This document shows positions 8,501-16,670 of a DNA stretch of 34,107 nucleotides, one piece after another (the first letter of the stretch is position 1; every line of letters starts with the position of its first letter). The stretch comes from an uncultured Clostridia bacterium (GTDB lineage: Bacteria > Bacillota > Clostridia > TANB77 > CAG-508). Position numbers and translations under genes: made by a program. Under the pieces are notes generated by a model. It saw only the letters and a list, made by a program, of their open reading frames with translations. It had not been told where the DNA came from and did no database searches. Where the stretch lies: the NCBI GenBank assembly GCA_944386705.1, contig CALXCC010000006.1:1-34107 (forward strand), written 5' to 3'.

Positions 8501-9244
8501 AGAAAGGCTTTTTGATACTTCCTCTAAGGCTGTTAGAGCATCTACTACCTCTTCTTCTACTTGTTTTAATAATTCTTTTCCCCATATCGTGTTTGCAAAA
8601 TCTTGTTTTAAGTTGTCTTCTAGATTGCTTTCATTTCCTGTTAAGTTAAACATCTCAATCTTTTCTGTTAGCCATTTTTCTGGGAAAGGATTACTTTGTA
8701 TATAGTTTTCTATTTTTAATATAAGGTCTTTTAATGGTGTGTCGTCTCTGTAACTTGTATATGTATTAATTAGTTTTAGAAAATCTTCGTTTTCTTCTTC
8801 GTAATTTTTTTCGAAAATATCTTCTATTACTTCTTGTTTTAGAAGTTCTATTTCAGTTGTGTCTGCTATTCTAAAGTTTGGTGATAAGTTTTCTAGTTCA
8901 TAAAAGTTGTTTCTTACTACTTCTAAACAAAAAGAGTCTATTGTACAAATACTTGCTTTATTTAGCAAAGTTACTTGTCTTTGCAAACTTTCGTCTTCCG
9001 GATCTTCTTCTAATTTTTTGTATATCGCATCTAAAACTCTTTCTCTCATTTCAGAAGCGGCTGCATTTGTAAATGTTACTACTAATAATTTGTCTATATC
9101 TATTTTATCGTTTATAATCTTTTGAATCATTCTTTCAACTAAAACAGCCGTCTTTCCACTTCCGGCAGCAGCTGCTACTAGTATGTTAGATCCTTTTTCA
9201 TATATTGCTTGTTCTTGTTCTTTTGTCCACTTTACACTTCCCAT
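5582..9244 (-). CDS. addA: AddA, helicase-nuclease subunit of AddAB
   Basis: A 1220-residue UvrD/RecB-type helicase with a C-terminal nuclease, the AddA subunit that processes double-strand DNA ends for RecA recombination. Walker A AAAAGSGKT is at residues 24-32. Motif II is IDEYQDSN, motif III GDVKQSIYKFRQ, motif V HKSKGLEFPVVF and motif VI VALTRAKEKL. The RecB-family nuclease centre appears as GIIDL and LVDYKTD followed by QLELY near the C-terminus. Length matches the family. GGAGC precedes the ATG. addB normally sits directly upstream of addA, but here the upstream neighbour is an unrelated 142-residue gene, so addB must be elsewhere or absent. Confidence 0.95.
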   Translation of the reverse strand: MGSVKWTKEQEQAIYEKGSNILVAAAAGSGKTAVLVERMIQKIINDKIDIDKLLVVTFTNAAASEMRERVLDAIYKKLEEDPEDESLQRQVTLLNKASICTIDSFCLEVVRNNFYELENLSPNFRIADTTEIELLKQEVIEDIFEKNYEEENEDFLKLINTYTSYRDDTPLKDLILKIENYIQSNPFPEKWLTEKIEMFNLTGNESNLEDNLKQDFANTIWGKELLKQVEEEVVDALTALEEVSKSLSCEPDLIKFWQTIRNDIDMLEGLKNNLDSWDKAYNINQTIKFVAWPRQKIDSEKKDEAKQIRDDVKKKLQKILDKILICDSNQANKDIYDMYDILFKLKNKIFEFEEEFSKRKRDKNIVDFHNIEHFALKILLKEENGKMVPSEVAKRYQEKYEEIAIDEYQDSNLVQECILNSVSKGNNVFMVGDVKQSIYKFRQAMPELFLEKYKTYKTINEKEEKDSLKIQLFKNFRSRGNVLEFTNMIFQDIMSNQLGDIEYNEEEYLNLGADYSSINQNLNTEIKILDLKRDDEENFETQEIDFTETKTEEDEEEQEERLEDIELEARFVANEIKKLIDNKFQVWDRKKEKYRDIEYKDIVILLRSTSNSAPIYEKEILSLEMPVFSDSSQEYLDSIEIQTIVSLLKIIDNPMQDIPLVTVLRSAIGKFTDDELVQIRLSDKFDNFYRCMQKAIIDVDKNLKLKIQNFLENLKTWRKEQEYMALDELIWKIYIDTGFYNYVGLMPNGSLRQANLKMLFQKAKQYEGSNFKGLYNFINFLDKLKLSSGDMGSAKLIGENDNVIRIMSIHKSKGLEFPVVFLASTGKQFNLMDLNQNVLLHQDMGIGVKYIDYDKQIQYDTLSKSAIKNKIFIETLSEEMRILYVALTRAKEKLIITGLSKDYQKENEKMLTNIKRYEKIDGKINPILVKKYKKYLDWILLVYEYEKEKIQSKVELKIYKKDEVMESFQKIEQNEIDIIKILNEEETKKDELTNIENILNYSYPNKLATTIPTKTSVTNLKQKEENIIEVTFKKPKFLKENEEKTLTGAQKGTLVHLCLQKLNEKEEYDIAKVKKLIQELTAKQIITQNEADNINPFKILEFTKSEIWEDLKQAKEIYKEKPFYINIPASEIYKEENAENNLEENILVQGIIDLYYVDKEGNLILVDYKTDYVEPGKEEQLINTYRKQLELYKEALEKAFNKKVYKTYIYSVYLGKALKI

Positions 9245-9327
9245 TTTTTGCTCCTTTTTTTGAATGTCATAATATTTTAATATGTTTTTTATATATTTTA
9301 TTTTATAAATTATTTCTTACTTTCGTT

Positions 9328-9356
9328 ATTTTATCATGGCTTATTTTTTTTAGCAA
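9328..9356 (-). promoter_or_regulatory. addA promoter
   Basis: TTGCTA (9356-9351), 17-base spacer, TAAAAT (9333-9328) on the minus strand, giving a leader of about 75 bases. Confidence 0.6.
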
Positions 9357-9386
9357 TACTAAGACACATCGAAAAAAAAAGAAAAA

Positions 9387-9413
9387 GAAGTTATTAAATT
9401 ATATTATAACTTC
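9387..9413 (-). terminator. Terminator of the 142-residue gene
   Basis: GAAGTTAT (9387-9394) pairs with ATAACTTC (9406-9413). On the minus strand it is followed by a T-rich run complementary to 9361-9386. It separates the upstream gene from addA. Confidence 0.7.
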
Positions 9414-9428
9414 CTTTTCTTCTATTAC

Positions 9429-9857
9429 CTATTCCTCTATCTTTTTTAATAGAGAAATAAATTTCTCTACACCTATTTGCGGGTCTGCTGTTAAAATTAT
9501 TTCATAGATTTTTAAACACGCTTTAACTCTTTGATTTTTTAGTCCTTTTAGTCTTCTTTTTGCTTCATATTCATCATAGCTTAAATCATATAAAGCTGCT
9601 ATTAGTCTAAAATTTTCTGCACTAGTTAATGTAGTTTCTTCTTTCAAAATTTCACGAATTCTGTTTACTAACATTCGATAAAAAGACTCTATGTCGTCTC
9701 TAGAGTCATTTTCTCTACAACAAAATAGCTGTCCGCGTATCAAGCGGCATCCGTTTACATAATCCCACAAATAGTTTAGTTGATTTGAGGTATTGTCGGT
9801 GTAGCTTTTTTGGATTTTTCCAATCGCTGTTTCTACTCTTTTTTCTAAATTTTTCAT
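9429..9857 (-). CDS. Hypothetical helical cytoplasmic protein
   Basis: A 142-residue, charged, mostly alpha-helical protein without membrane segments. I do not recognise a domain. It is rich in Lys, Arg, Glu and Leu, with a paired Cys (QLFCCREND) at about residues 44-50 and regular heptad-like spacing from about residue 55 to the end. It is a single-gene unit with its own promoter (9918-9946) and terminator (9387-9413). The start has only a weak AGG ribosome site, 10 bases upstream. An 8-base-pair hairpin in the leader (9872-9893) could regulate translation. Confidence 0.6.
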   Translation of the reverse strand: MKNLEKRVETAIGKIQKSYTDNTSNQLNYLWDYVNGCRLIRGQLFCCRENDSRDDIESFYRMLVNRIREILKEETTLTSAENFRLIAALYDLSYDEYEAKRRLKGLKNQRVKACLKIYEIILTADPQIGVEKFISLLKKIEE

Positions 9858-9871
9858 TTGTTTTTACCTAT

Positions 9872-9893
9872 GGCCACTATAACCCTAGTAGCC
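9872..9893 (-). promoter_or_regulatory. Leader hairpin of the 142-residue gene
   Basis: On the minus strand GGCTACTA pairs with TAGTGGCC (one T-G wobble) around a 6-base loop, 15 bases upstream of the start codon. There is no T-run, so it is not a terminator. It could be a protein-binding or translational control element. Confidence 0.35.
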
Positions 9894-9917
9894 TTCCTTT
9901 CTATTTTTTATGTTAAT

Positions 9918-9946
9918 ATTATATCATTTTTTTCAAATTTTTTCAA
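9918..9946 (-). promoter_or_regulatory. Promoter of the 142-residue gene
   Basis: TTGAAA (9946-9941), 17-base spacer, TATAAT (9923-9918) on the minus strand. Confidence 0.65.
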
Positions 9947-10017
9947 TTTTACAGTTTAACTATTTTAGTTATTAAAAAATTATTTATTAATAAATTATTA
10001 ATTTATATTTTCTTTTC

Positions 10018-10046
10018 TAGACTTCCTAAGAACCTTGTGGTAAAAT
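10018..10046 (+). promoter_or_regulatory. Promoter of the P-type ATPase gene
   Basis: TAGACT (10018-10023, four of six consensus bases), 17-base spacer, TAAAAT (10041-10046), about 28 bases before the ATG. GAGGTG serves as ribosome site. Confidence 0.5.
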
Positions 10047-10074
10047 CTATCTTAAGTTAAGAGGTGTTACTTAA

Positions 10075-11712
10075 ATGAAAGAAAATATAAAAAGATATAA
10101 CCCTGATATAAAAAAAGGATTAAGTAATCAGGAAATTGAAAGTCGTATAAGAGAAAAACTAGTCAATTACGATACAACTGTCCCAACTAAAAGTATTAAA
10201 CGCATTTTATATGAAAATATTTTTACCTTGTTTAACTTTTTAAATTTACTACTTGGTATTGCTATTTTTTTAGTTGGATCTTATAAGAATATGCTATTTT
10301 TAGGAATTGTAATTATCAACACTTTAATTAGTACAATTCAAGAAATTCATTCTAAAAGAGTTGTAGATAAGCTTTCTGTTTTAGCACAATCTAAAGCAAG
10401 GGTCATTCGTAATGGCAAAAAATGTGGAATTTCAGTTTATGACCTAGTTCTAGATGATATTATAGAATTTAATACCGGAAATCAAGTGGCAACAGATAGT
10501 ATTATACAAAGTGGCGAAGTTTTAGTTAATGAATCTTATATTACAGGTGAACCAAATAGTATTACAAAAAGACAAGGTGATATGATTTTATCTGGAAGTT
10601 TTATTGTAAGTGGCAAATGTTTTGCAAAAGTAGAACATATTGCTGAAGAAAACTATACTTCTAAAATTTCAAGTGATGCAAAATATATTAAAAAAGTAAA
10701 ATCTGAAATTATGACTTCGTTACAAAAAATAATTCGTATTTTAACTTTTGCAATTATCCCTATTGGTATTGGTCTTTTTGTTAGCCAATTTTATATACAA
10801 AACCTTACATTTGAAGAAGCAGTTGTACAAACTGTCGCTGCAATGATCGGTATGATTCCAGAAGGGTTAGTTCTTCTAACTAGTACTGTTTTAGCAGTCA
10901 GTGTAATTCGTCTATCAAAGTCAAAAGTTTTAGTACAAGACCTTTATTGTATCGAAACATTAGCTAGAGTAGATACTTTATGTTTGGATAAAACGGGGAC
11001 ATTAACAGAAGGAATTATGGAAGTATCTGATGTTATTCCTTTTGAATCTTATTCAAAAGAAAATTTATCAAACATATTAGCTAACATTGGAAAATTTTCA
11101 GAAGATGAAAATGAAACTATTAAAGCAATTAGAAATCATTTTTCAAATATAACAGAAGAATTTACACCTCATAATAAAGTTGCTTTTTCTTCAGAGAAAA
11201 AATGGTCAGGAATCGATTTTGGAGAGAATAAGACATATATATTAGGCGCTCCTAGTTTTGTTTTAAAAGATCATCCAGAAATAGATGTAGAATGGATAAA
11301 AAAATATACAGCGGATTATAGAGTTCTACTAATTGCTGAGTCTTCTCTACCTTTTCTTGGAAAAGACTTACCAGAAAAAATCAAGCCTATTGGAATTGTT
11401 TTATTACTTGATAAAATTAGAAAAGATGCTAACAAAACTCTAAAATATTTTGCTAAACAAGGAGTCGATATAAAAATCATTTCTGGTGATGACCCTGTTA
11501 CTGTTTCAAAAATTGCAAAAAGAGTTGGAGTAGAAAACTATAATAAATATATAGATATGACTAATGTAAAAGAAGAAGATTTAAACAATTTAGATAATTT
11601 AGGAAACTTAGTATCAGAATATTCTGTATTTGGTAGAGTTTCCCCTACATTAAAGAAATCTCTAGTTAAAGCTTTGCAAGCAAAACGGAAAAATTGTTGC
11701 TATGACTGGTGA
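10075..11712 (+). CDS. CtpE-like cation P-type ATPase, N-terminal part (frameshifted)
   Basis: 545 codons of a P-type ATPase. Four membrane segments flank an actuator domain with TGEP at about residue 159. The IPEGLVLLTS segment follows at about 262, then the phosphorylation motif DKTGTLTEG with Asp305, and a nucleotide-binding domain. The sequence most resembles the CtpE-like group, whose mycobacterial member is a calcium importer; metal specificity here is inferred. The frame ends in a non-homologous KRKNCCYDW because an extra A in the run at 11682-11685 shifts it. Removing one A gives ANGKIVAMTGDGVND, the conserved hinge. It is either a pseudogene or a homopolymer sequencing error; the rest of the gene is in good order, which favours a recent or artefactual change. 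Confidence 0.85.
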   Translation: MKENIKRYNPDIKKGLSNQEIESRIREKLVNYDTTVPTKSIKRILYENIFTLFNFLNLLLGIAIFLVGSYKNMLFLGIVIINTLISTIQEIHSKRVVDKLSVLAQSKARVIRNGKKCGISVYDLVLDDIIEFNTGNQVATDSIIQSGEVLVNESYITGEPNSITKRQGDMILSGSFIVSGKCFAKVEHIAEENYTSKISSDAKYIKKVKSEIMTSLQKIIRILTFAIIPIGIGLFVSQFYIQNLTFEEAVVQTVAAMIGMIPEGLVLLTSTVLAVSVIRLSKSKVLVQDLYCIETLARVDTLCLDKTGTLTEGIMEVSDVIPFESYSKENLSNILANIGKFSEDENETIKAIRNHFSNITEEFTPHNKVAFSSEKKWSGIDFGENKTYILGAPSFVLKDHPEIDVEWIKKYTADYRVLLIAESSLPFLGKDLPEKIKPIGIVLLLDKIRKDANKTLKYFAKQGVDIKIISGDDPVTVSKIAKRVGVENYNKYIDMTNVKEEDLNNLDNLGNLVSEYSVFGRVSPTLKKSLVKALQAKRKNCCYDW

Positions 11713-12370
11713 TGGTGTGAATGACGTTCTAGCTTTAAAAGAAGCAGATTGCAGTATTGCTATGGCAAATGGTAGTGATGCAACTAAAAATATTTCTCAA
11801 TTGGTACTTTTAAATTCTGATTTTGCTTCTATTCCTAAAATAGTTGCAGAAGGAAGAAGAACAATTAATAACATCCAAAGGTCAGCATCGTTATTTTTAG
11901 TAAAAACTATATATTCAGTACTACTATCACTTTTAACACTAATCTCAAGCACAGAATATCCATTTATACCAATTCAACTTAGCTTAATTGGTGTTGTTAC
12001 AATAGGTATTCCATCATTCTTACTTGCACTAGAACCAAATAATGAAAGAATTCACGGAAAATTTTTAAATAACGTAATAAAAAAAGCTCTACCTACCGGT
12101 ATTCTTGTAGTATTATTTATTTGTATATGGACATTCCTTAGTCACAGATTTTCATTTATCCTAGAGGAAAGCCTATCTAGCTTGTGTGTTTTATCAACTG
12201 GATTTTGTGGCCTTGGATTAGTACTTTCAATGGTAAAAAAACGTAAAAGCGAAGAAAGTAAATTACCTTTTTCAATATATAGATTAGTTATCTTCCTTTC
12301 TATGACTGCATTGTTCATTTTAGGTTTAACCTATTTTGCTCCATTATTTAGCATTTCATTTGAACTTTAG
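11702..12370 (+). CDS. CtpE-like cation P-type ATPase, C-terminal part (frameshifted)
   Basis: A continuation of the preceding gene in the +1 frame. It starts with the hinge motif TGDGVNDVLALKEAD, follows with the GRRTINNIQRSASLFLVKTIYS segment typical of CtpE-like pumps, and then six hydrophobic segments to residue 222. Joined to the first part it gives about 760 residues, a normal length. The internal ATG at 11702 is part of the conserved motif VAMTGDG and has no proper ribosome site, so it is not an independent gene. The last codons (FEL plus stop) are supplied by the REP-like repeat at 12361-12461. Confidence 0.85.
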   Translation: MTGDGVNDVLALKEADCSIAMANGSDATKNISQLVLLNSDFASIPKIVAEGRRTINNIQRSASLFLVKTIYSVLLSLLTLISSTEYPFIPIQLSLIGVVTIGIPSFLLALEPNNERIHGKFLNNVIKKALPTGILVVLFICIWTFLSHRFSFILEESLSSLCVLSTGFCGLGLVLSMVKKRKSEESKLPFSIYRLVIFLSMTALFILGLTYFAPLFSISFEL

Positions 12371-12461
12371 GGACGTTCCTTAAAGTTCATTTTTTTATTA
12401 TGTTCTTACGTTTAATAGTAATTATAAAAAAGTGAACTTTAAGGAACGTCCCTAAAGTTCA
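12361..12461. repeat. REP-like double palindrome, copy 2, at convergent gene ends
   Basis: Arms of 29 bases (12361-12389 and 12433-12461) are perfect reverse complements around a 43-base loop. Relative to copy 1 at 3109-3179, a G-C pair has become A-T in both arms (TTTGGGG to TTTAGGG, and the matching CCCC to CCCT). The ATPase stop codon lies inside the left arm, and the ABC gene stop is 6 bases beyond the right arm. A T-run after the right arm (12463-12468) suggests it doubles as the terminator of the ATPase gene. Confidence 0.85.
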
Positions 12462-12466
12462 CTTTT

Positions 12467-14299
12467 TTATTCTTCTTCTTCGTCAAATTGAGAATTATAT
12501 AAATCAGCGTAGAATCCGCCTTTTGCTAATAAGGCGTCGTGTGTTCCTTGTTCTACTATATCTCCGTGATTCATAACTAAAATTAAGTCTGCATTTCTAA
12601 TTGTTGATAGTCTATGTGCTATAATGAAGCTTGTTCTTCCCTTCATTAAGTTATCCATTGCTGATTGTATTTGTATTTCTGTTCTTGTGTCTATTGAGCT
12701 TGTTGCCTCGTCTAAAATTAGAATTTTTGGGTCTGCCAATATAACTCTTGCAATTGTTAATAGTTGTTTTTGACCTGCTGATATATTAGAAGATTCTTCA
12801 TTTATTATAGAGTTATATCCGTTTGATAATGTTTTGATATAGTGGTGTACGTGTGCTGCTTTTGCTGCTTGTATTACTTCGTCATCTGTTGCTTCTTCGT
12901 TACCATATTTGATATTTTCTTTTACTGTTCCACCAAATAGCCATGTGTCTTGTAAAACCATTCCAAACATTTTACGAAGTTCTCCTCTTTCAAAGTCTTT
13001 AACATTATGGCCATCTACTTTGATAGCTCCTGATGTTACATCATAAAATCTCATCAATAGTTTTACCATTGTTGTTTTTCCTGCCCCTGTTGGTCCAACA
13101 ATTGCTATTTTTTGTCCTTCTTTAATATGTGCATTGAAGTCGTTTATTATTGTTTTTTCTGGATCATATCCAAATTTAACATGTTCAAATTCTACGTTTC
13201 CTTTTAGTTTCTCGGTATCAATGTTTCCTTTTGCTGTATTTTCTTCTTCTGGCTCCTCTAGGAACTCAAAGATTCTTTCTGCGGCTGCTACCATTGATTG
13301 TAACATTGCAGATATTTGTGCTATTTGGTTTATTGGTTGTGTAAATTGCTTATTGTATTGTATAAAGCTTTGGATATTTCCTACTGTGATGGTTCCATTG
13401 GCTGCTAAATATCCTCCAGCTACCGCAACGCCAACATAACCTATGTTTGAAATGAAGTTTACTATTGGGTGCATTAATCCAGATAAAAATTGTGATTTCC
13501 ATCCTGAACGATAAAGTTCATTGTTAGCTTTTTCAAATTCTTTCGTTACTTTTTCTTCAGCATTAAATACTTTTACAATATTTAATCCTCCATATATTTC
13601 TTCGACTTGACCATTTACGTGTCCTAAGTAATCTTGTTGTTTTTGGAAATATTTTTGTGATTTTCCTACAATAAATTTTACAATAATTCCTGCTACTGGT
13701 AGAATAATTAGTGATATTATTGTCATTTGCCAACTTATAGAGAACATCATTATTAATATTCCAACTATTGTACAAACTGCTGTAATTATGTGTGTAATAC
13801 TTTGGTTTAGGTTCATACTTAGTGTATCTATGTCGTTTGTGATAACTGATAATACCTCACCATTTGTTCTTTTATCAAAGTATTTCATTGGTAATTTGTT
13901 AATTTTTGCAACGATATCATTTCTTAATTTATATGTTAATTTTTGTGCAACACTTGTCATAGTAAATCCTTGAACGAAAGAGAATAATGCACTTACCACA
14001 TATAAAACTATTAAGCTTATTGCAATACTTCCTATTTTTCCAAAGTCTATTCCGTTTCCTCCAGACATTTTGCTTATTATACCATTAAATATTTCTGTTG
14101 TTGCATTTCCAAGTATCTTAGGTCCTACAATTGTAAATATTGTACTTCCTATTGCAAATATAATAACTACTATTAATGCTATTGTGTATTTTGATAAATA
14201 ACCTTTAATTAATTTTTTTGTTGTCTTTTTAAAATCTTTTGGCTTTGCGTGTGCTGTAGCTCCTGCTCCTCCACGCATTCCTCCCATTGGTCCTGGCAT
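12467..14299 (-). CDS. ABC exporter half-transporter, canonical ATP site subunit
   Basis: A 610-residue fused TMD-NBD exporter subunit. A Gly/Met-rich start is followed by six membrane segments (about residues 35-320) and an ATPase domain. Walker A is GPTGAGKTT, the signature ISAGQKQLL and Walker B ILILDEATSS. The catalytic Glu is present and the H-loop reads IAHRLS. The C-terminus is acidic (QFDEEEE). It pairs with the gene just upstream to form a heterodimeric exporter of the BmrCD/TM287-288 kind, probably for drugs or lipophilic compounds. Its AAGGAGG ribosome site lies inside the last codons of the partner gene, so the two are translationally coupled. Confidence 0.92.
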   Translation of the reverse strand: MPGPMGGMRGGAGATAHAKPKDFKKTTKKLIKGYLSKYTIALIVVIIFAIGSTIFTIVGPKILGNATTEIFNGIISKMSGGNGIDFGKIGSIAISLIVLYVVSALFSFVQGFTMTSVAQKLTYKLRNDIVAKINKLPMKYFDKRTNGEVLSVITNDIDTLSMNLNQSITHIITAVCTIVGILIMMFSISWQMTIISLIILPVAGIIVKFIVGKSQKYFQKQQDYLGHVNGQVEEIYGGLNIVKVFNAEEKVTKEFEKANNELYRSGWKSQFLSGLMHPIVNFISNIGYVGVAVAGGYLAANGTITVGNIQSFIQYNKQFTQPINQIAQISAMLQSMVAAAERIFEFLEEPEEENTAKGNIDTEKLKGNVEFEHVKFGYDPEKTIINDFNAHIKEGQKIAIVGPTGAGKTTMVKLLMRFYDVTSGAIKVDGHNVKDFERGELRKMFGMVLQDTWLFGGTVKENIKYGNEEATDDEVIQAAKAAHVHHYIKTLSNGYNSIINEESSNISAGQKQLLTIARVILADPKILILDEATSSIDTRTEIQIQSAMDNLMKGRTSFIIAHRLSTIRNADLILVMNHGDIVEQGTHDALLAKGGFYADLYNSQFDEEEE

Positions 14300-14300
14300 A

Positions 14301-16574
14301 TTATTCTCCTCCTTTCTTTCCTAATTCTTCTTCTGACAATTGTGATAATGCAATTTGTCTGTATGTTTCGTTATTTTCTAATAATTCTTCGTGTGTTCCT
14401 ATTCCTACAACGTTACCTTCTTCTAACACTACTATTTTTTCTGCATTCATAATTGTACTTATTCTTTGTGCCACTATAATAACAGTTTTATCCTTTGTTT
14501 TTTCTGATAAAGCTTCTCTTAAAGCACTATCTGTTTTGAAATCTAGTGCTGAGAAACTATCGTCAAACACAAATATTTCTGGATCTTTTGCTATTGCTCT
14601 TGCTATTGATAAACGTTGTTTTTGCCCTCCTGAAACGTTGCTTCCTCCTTGTGCTATTTCATCTTGGTATTTCTTTTCTTTTCCTTCTATAAATTCTGTT
14701 GCCTGAGCAATTCGTGCTGCTTCTTCCATTTTCTTATCTTCCATATTATCGTCTGAATATTTAATATTTGATTCAATTGTTCCTGAGAATAGTACTCCTT
14801 TTTGTGGAACAAATCCAATAATATCTCTTAAGTCTTTTAATTTGACGTCTTTTACATTGACACCATCAATTAAAAGTTCTCCTCCTGTTACATCATAGAA
14901 TCTTGGAAGTAAGTTTACAACTGTGGATTTACCACTACCAGTACTTCCAATTAATGCTGTTGTTTCTCCTGGTTTCGCAGTAAAATTGATATCAGATAAA
15001 ATTTCTGTATCTGCATCAGGATATCTAAATGATACATTCTTAAATTCAACTAATCCTTTTTTTTCTGGATTGAATTTTTTAATTTCTGAATCTGGTTTAT
15101 CTTTTATACTAGATTCTGTGTCTAATACTTCGTTTATACGTCTTGCTGATACTGATGCTCTTGGTAGCATTATAGAAATCATAGAAATCATTAAGAATGC
15201 TAAAACTATTTGCATTGTATATTGGATAAATGCCATCATATCTCCAACTTGCATTGCTCCTTGATCTACATTGTGTCCTCCAACCCATACGATTAAAACC
15301 ATTATACAGTTCATAACCAACATAAGTAAAGGCATCATCATTGACATAGCACGGTTAACAAAAACATTAGCTTTCATTAAGTCTTTGTTTGCTATCTCGA
15401 ATCTTCCTTCTTCTTTTTTCTCTTTGTGGAAGGCTCTAATAACTGGAAGTCCAGTTAATATTTCTCTTGACACTTGGTTTAGTTTGTCTATTAAGTCTTG
15501 TAATTTTCTGAATTTTGGCATAACAATAATAAATAATGTTCCTACAATAAATAGAATTGCTAATATTGCAACTCCTACAATCCAAGCCATTTGATTGTTA
15601 CTATGTGCTAATACTTTTAAAAATCCTCCTATACCAATAATTGGTGCATATACAACAACTCTAAATAACATTGTAATTAATTGTTGAATTTGTTGGATAT
15701 CGTTTGTACTACGTGTAATTAAAGATGCTGTTGAAAATTCTCTTAGTTCTTTGCTTGAATATCCTATTACTTTTTTGAAAACTTTGTCTCTTAAAGTTTT
15801 TCCTAATTTTGCTGCTACTCTAGAAGATAATAACATAATTGTAACTGCTGATATCATACTAACTAGAGCAACGCCTAACATCTGTAAACCAGATAATAAA
15901 ATATAATCATTTTGTATTTTATTAGTGTCTACTCCTATTTCTGCATAAAGTTCTTTCACTGAAGCAACTGCTGCTTGCTCTTTAATGGTTGGTTCTAAAT
16001 TATCAATATATTTTGTAAATTCTCCCACCATTAAATCTCTTTGTTCTTCTGGTAAACTTTGAATTATTTCCATTAAAGACATATTCTCTATGTAAGCTTT
16101 TTGTTCTTCAGGCATATTTGCTGTCATTTTCTCTTTTATTTTATTTGCTGTTTCTTCATTTTTTAGTGTTGTTATTTCCATTAGAGAATCAGCCATAATC
16201 CCAGAAAGTTCTTGTTCCTTTTCTTCTTTTATTTCATTTAAAACATAAATTGTATTTGGCTCTACCTTATAATCTTTTCCGAAATATTTCTTAATTATCT
16301 TTTCTTGGTGATCATCTAGCGTATCTCCTACTAAAGTATATTCATTAATAATTTCGTCATCTTTATCAGAGAACATCAAAATTGATTGCATATTATCATA
16401 TGAGATAACTTTAGGTACAGCTGTTTCAATTCCTCCTGCTTGAATACCAGTGTTAACTATTTTTGAAGTGTAATCTGGTAAAGCTAGGTCTGCTGCTGCT
16501 TGTAGGCATAGTAAAATTACAATTACTACAACTGACCAAAATGATTTTTTTAAGTTTTTTAATACTTTTAACAT
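14301..16574 (-). CDS. ABC exporter half-transporter, degenerate ATP site subunit
   Basis: A 757-residue partner subunit. The start is placed at the ATG at 16574 because AAAGGAGG lies just before it; a longer upstream frame lacks a ribosome site and overlaps the leader. After the first membrane segment there is a large acidic, Glu/Lys-rich extracytoplasmic insertion (about residues 45-220), longer than usual, then the remaining segments. The ATPase domain has Walker A GSTGSGKST, signature VSGGQKQR and Walker B IFVFDDSFSALD. The catalytic Glu is Asp here, as in one half of heterodimeric exporters such as TM287/288. The partner carries the Glu but has an altered signature (SAGQ), which matches the usual asymmetry. 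Confidence 0.92.
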   Translation of the reverse strand: MLKVLKNLKKSFWSVVVIVILLCLQAAADLALPDYTSKIVNTGIQAGGIETAVPKVISYDNMQSILMFSDKDDEIINEYTLVGDTLDDHQEKIIKKYFGKDYKVEPNTIYVLNEIKEEKEQELSGIMADSLMEITTLKNEETANKIKEKMTANMPEEQKAYIENMSLMEIIQSLPEEQRDLMVGEFTKYIDNLEPTIKEQAAVASVKELYAEIGVDTNKIQNDYILLSGLQMLGVALVSMISAVTIMLLSSRVAAKLGKTLRDKVFKKVIGYSSKELREFSTASLITRSTNDIQQIQQLITMLFRVVVYAPIIGIGGFLKVLAHSNNQMAWIVGVAILAILFIVGTLFIIVMPKFRKLQDLIDKLNQVSREILTGLPVIRAFHKEKKEEGRFEIANKDLMKANVFVNRAMSMMMPLLMLVMNCIMVLIVWVGGHNVDQGAMQVGDMMAFIQYTMQIVLAFLMISMISIMLPRASVSARRINEVLDTESSIKDKPDSEIKKFNPEKKGLVEFKNVSFRYPDADTEILSDINFTAKPGETTALIGSTGSGKSTVVNLLPRFYDVTGGELLIDGVNVKDVKLKDLRDIIGFVPQKGVLFSGTIESNIKYSDDNMEDKKMEEAARIAQATEFIEGKEKKYQDEIAQGGSNVSGGQKQRLSIARAIAKDPEIFVFDDSFSALDFKTDSALREALSEKTKDKTVIIVAQRISTIMNAEKIVVLEEGNVVGIGTHEELLENNETYRQIALSQLSEEELGKKGGE

Positions 16575-16613
16575 TTTTTCCTCCTTTTTTTCGTAAAATA
16601 ATAACACCATATC

Positions 16614-16643
16614 ATTATATGTGACACGGTGTCATTTTGTCAA
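16614..16643 (-). promoter_or_regulatory. ABC operon promoter with operator palindrome in the spacer
   Basis: A full consensus promoter on the minus strand: TTGACA (16643-16638), 18-base spacer, TATAAT (16619-16614). The spacer contains the palindrome TGACACCGTGTCA (16634-16622), six base pairs around one central base. A repressor of the MarR or TetR kind bound there would block RNA polymerase. A related half-site, TGGTGTTAT, lies just downstream of the -10. No regulator gene is adjacent. Confidence 0.75.
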
Positions 16644-16670
16644 TAGCTTTAATGTGAATTTCTTGTGAAA

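Noticed and set aside
5500..9200. Many plus-strand frames opposite addA
   Set aside because: They are shadows of the addA coding strand: hydrophobic Phe/Leu/Ser-rich translations with no ribosome sites.
11702..11712. The ATPase C-terminal half as an independent gene
   Set aside because: Its ATG is part of the conserved VAMTGDG motif and has no ribosome site. Both halves join seamlessly after removing one base.
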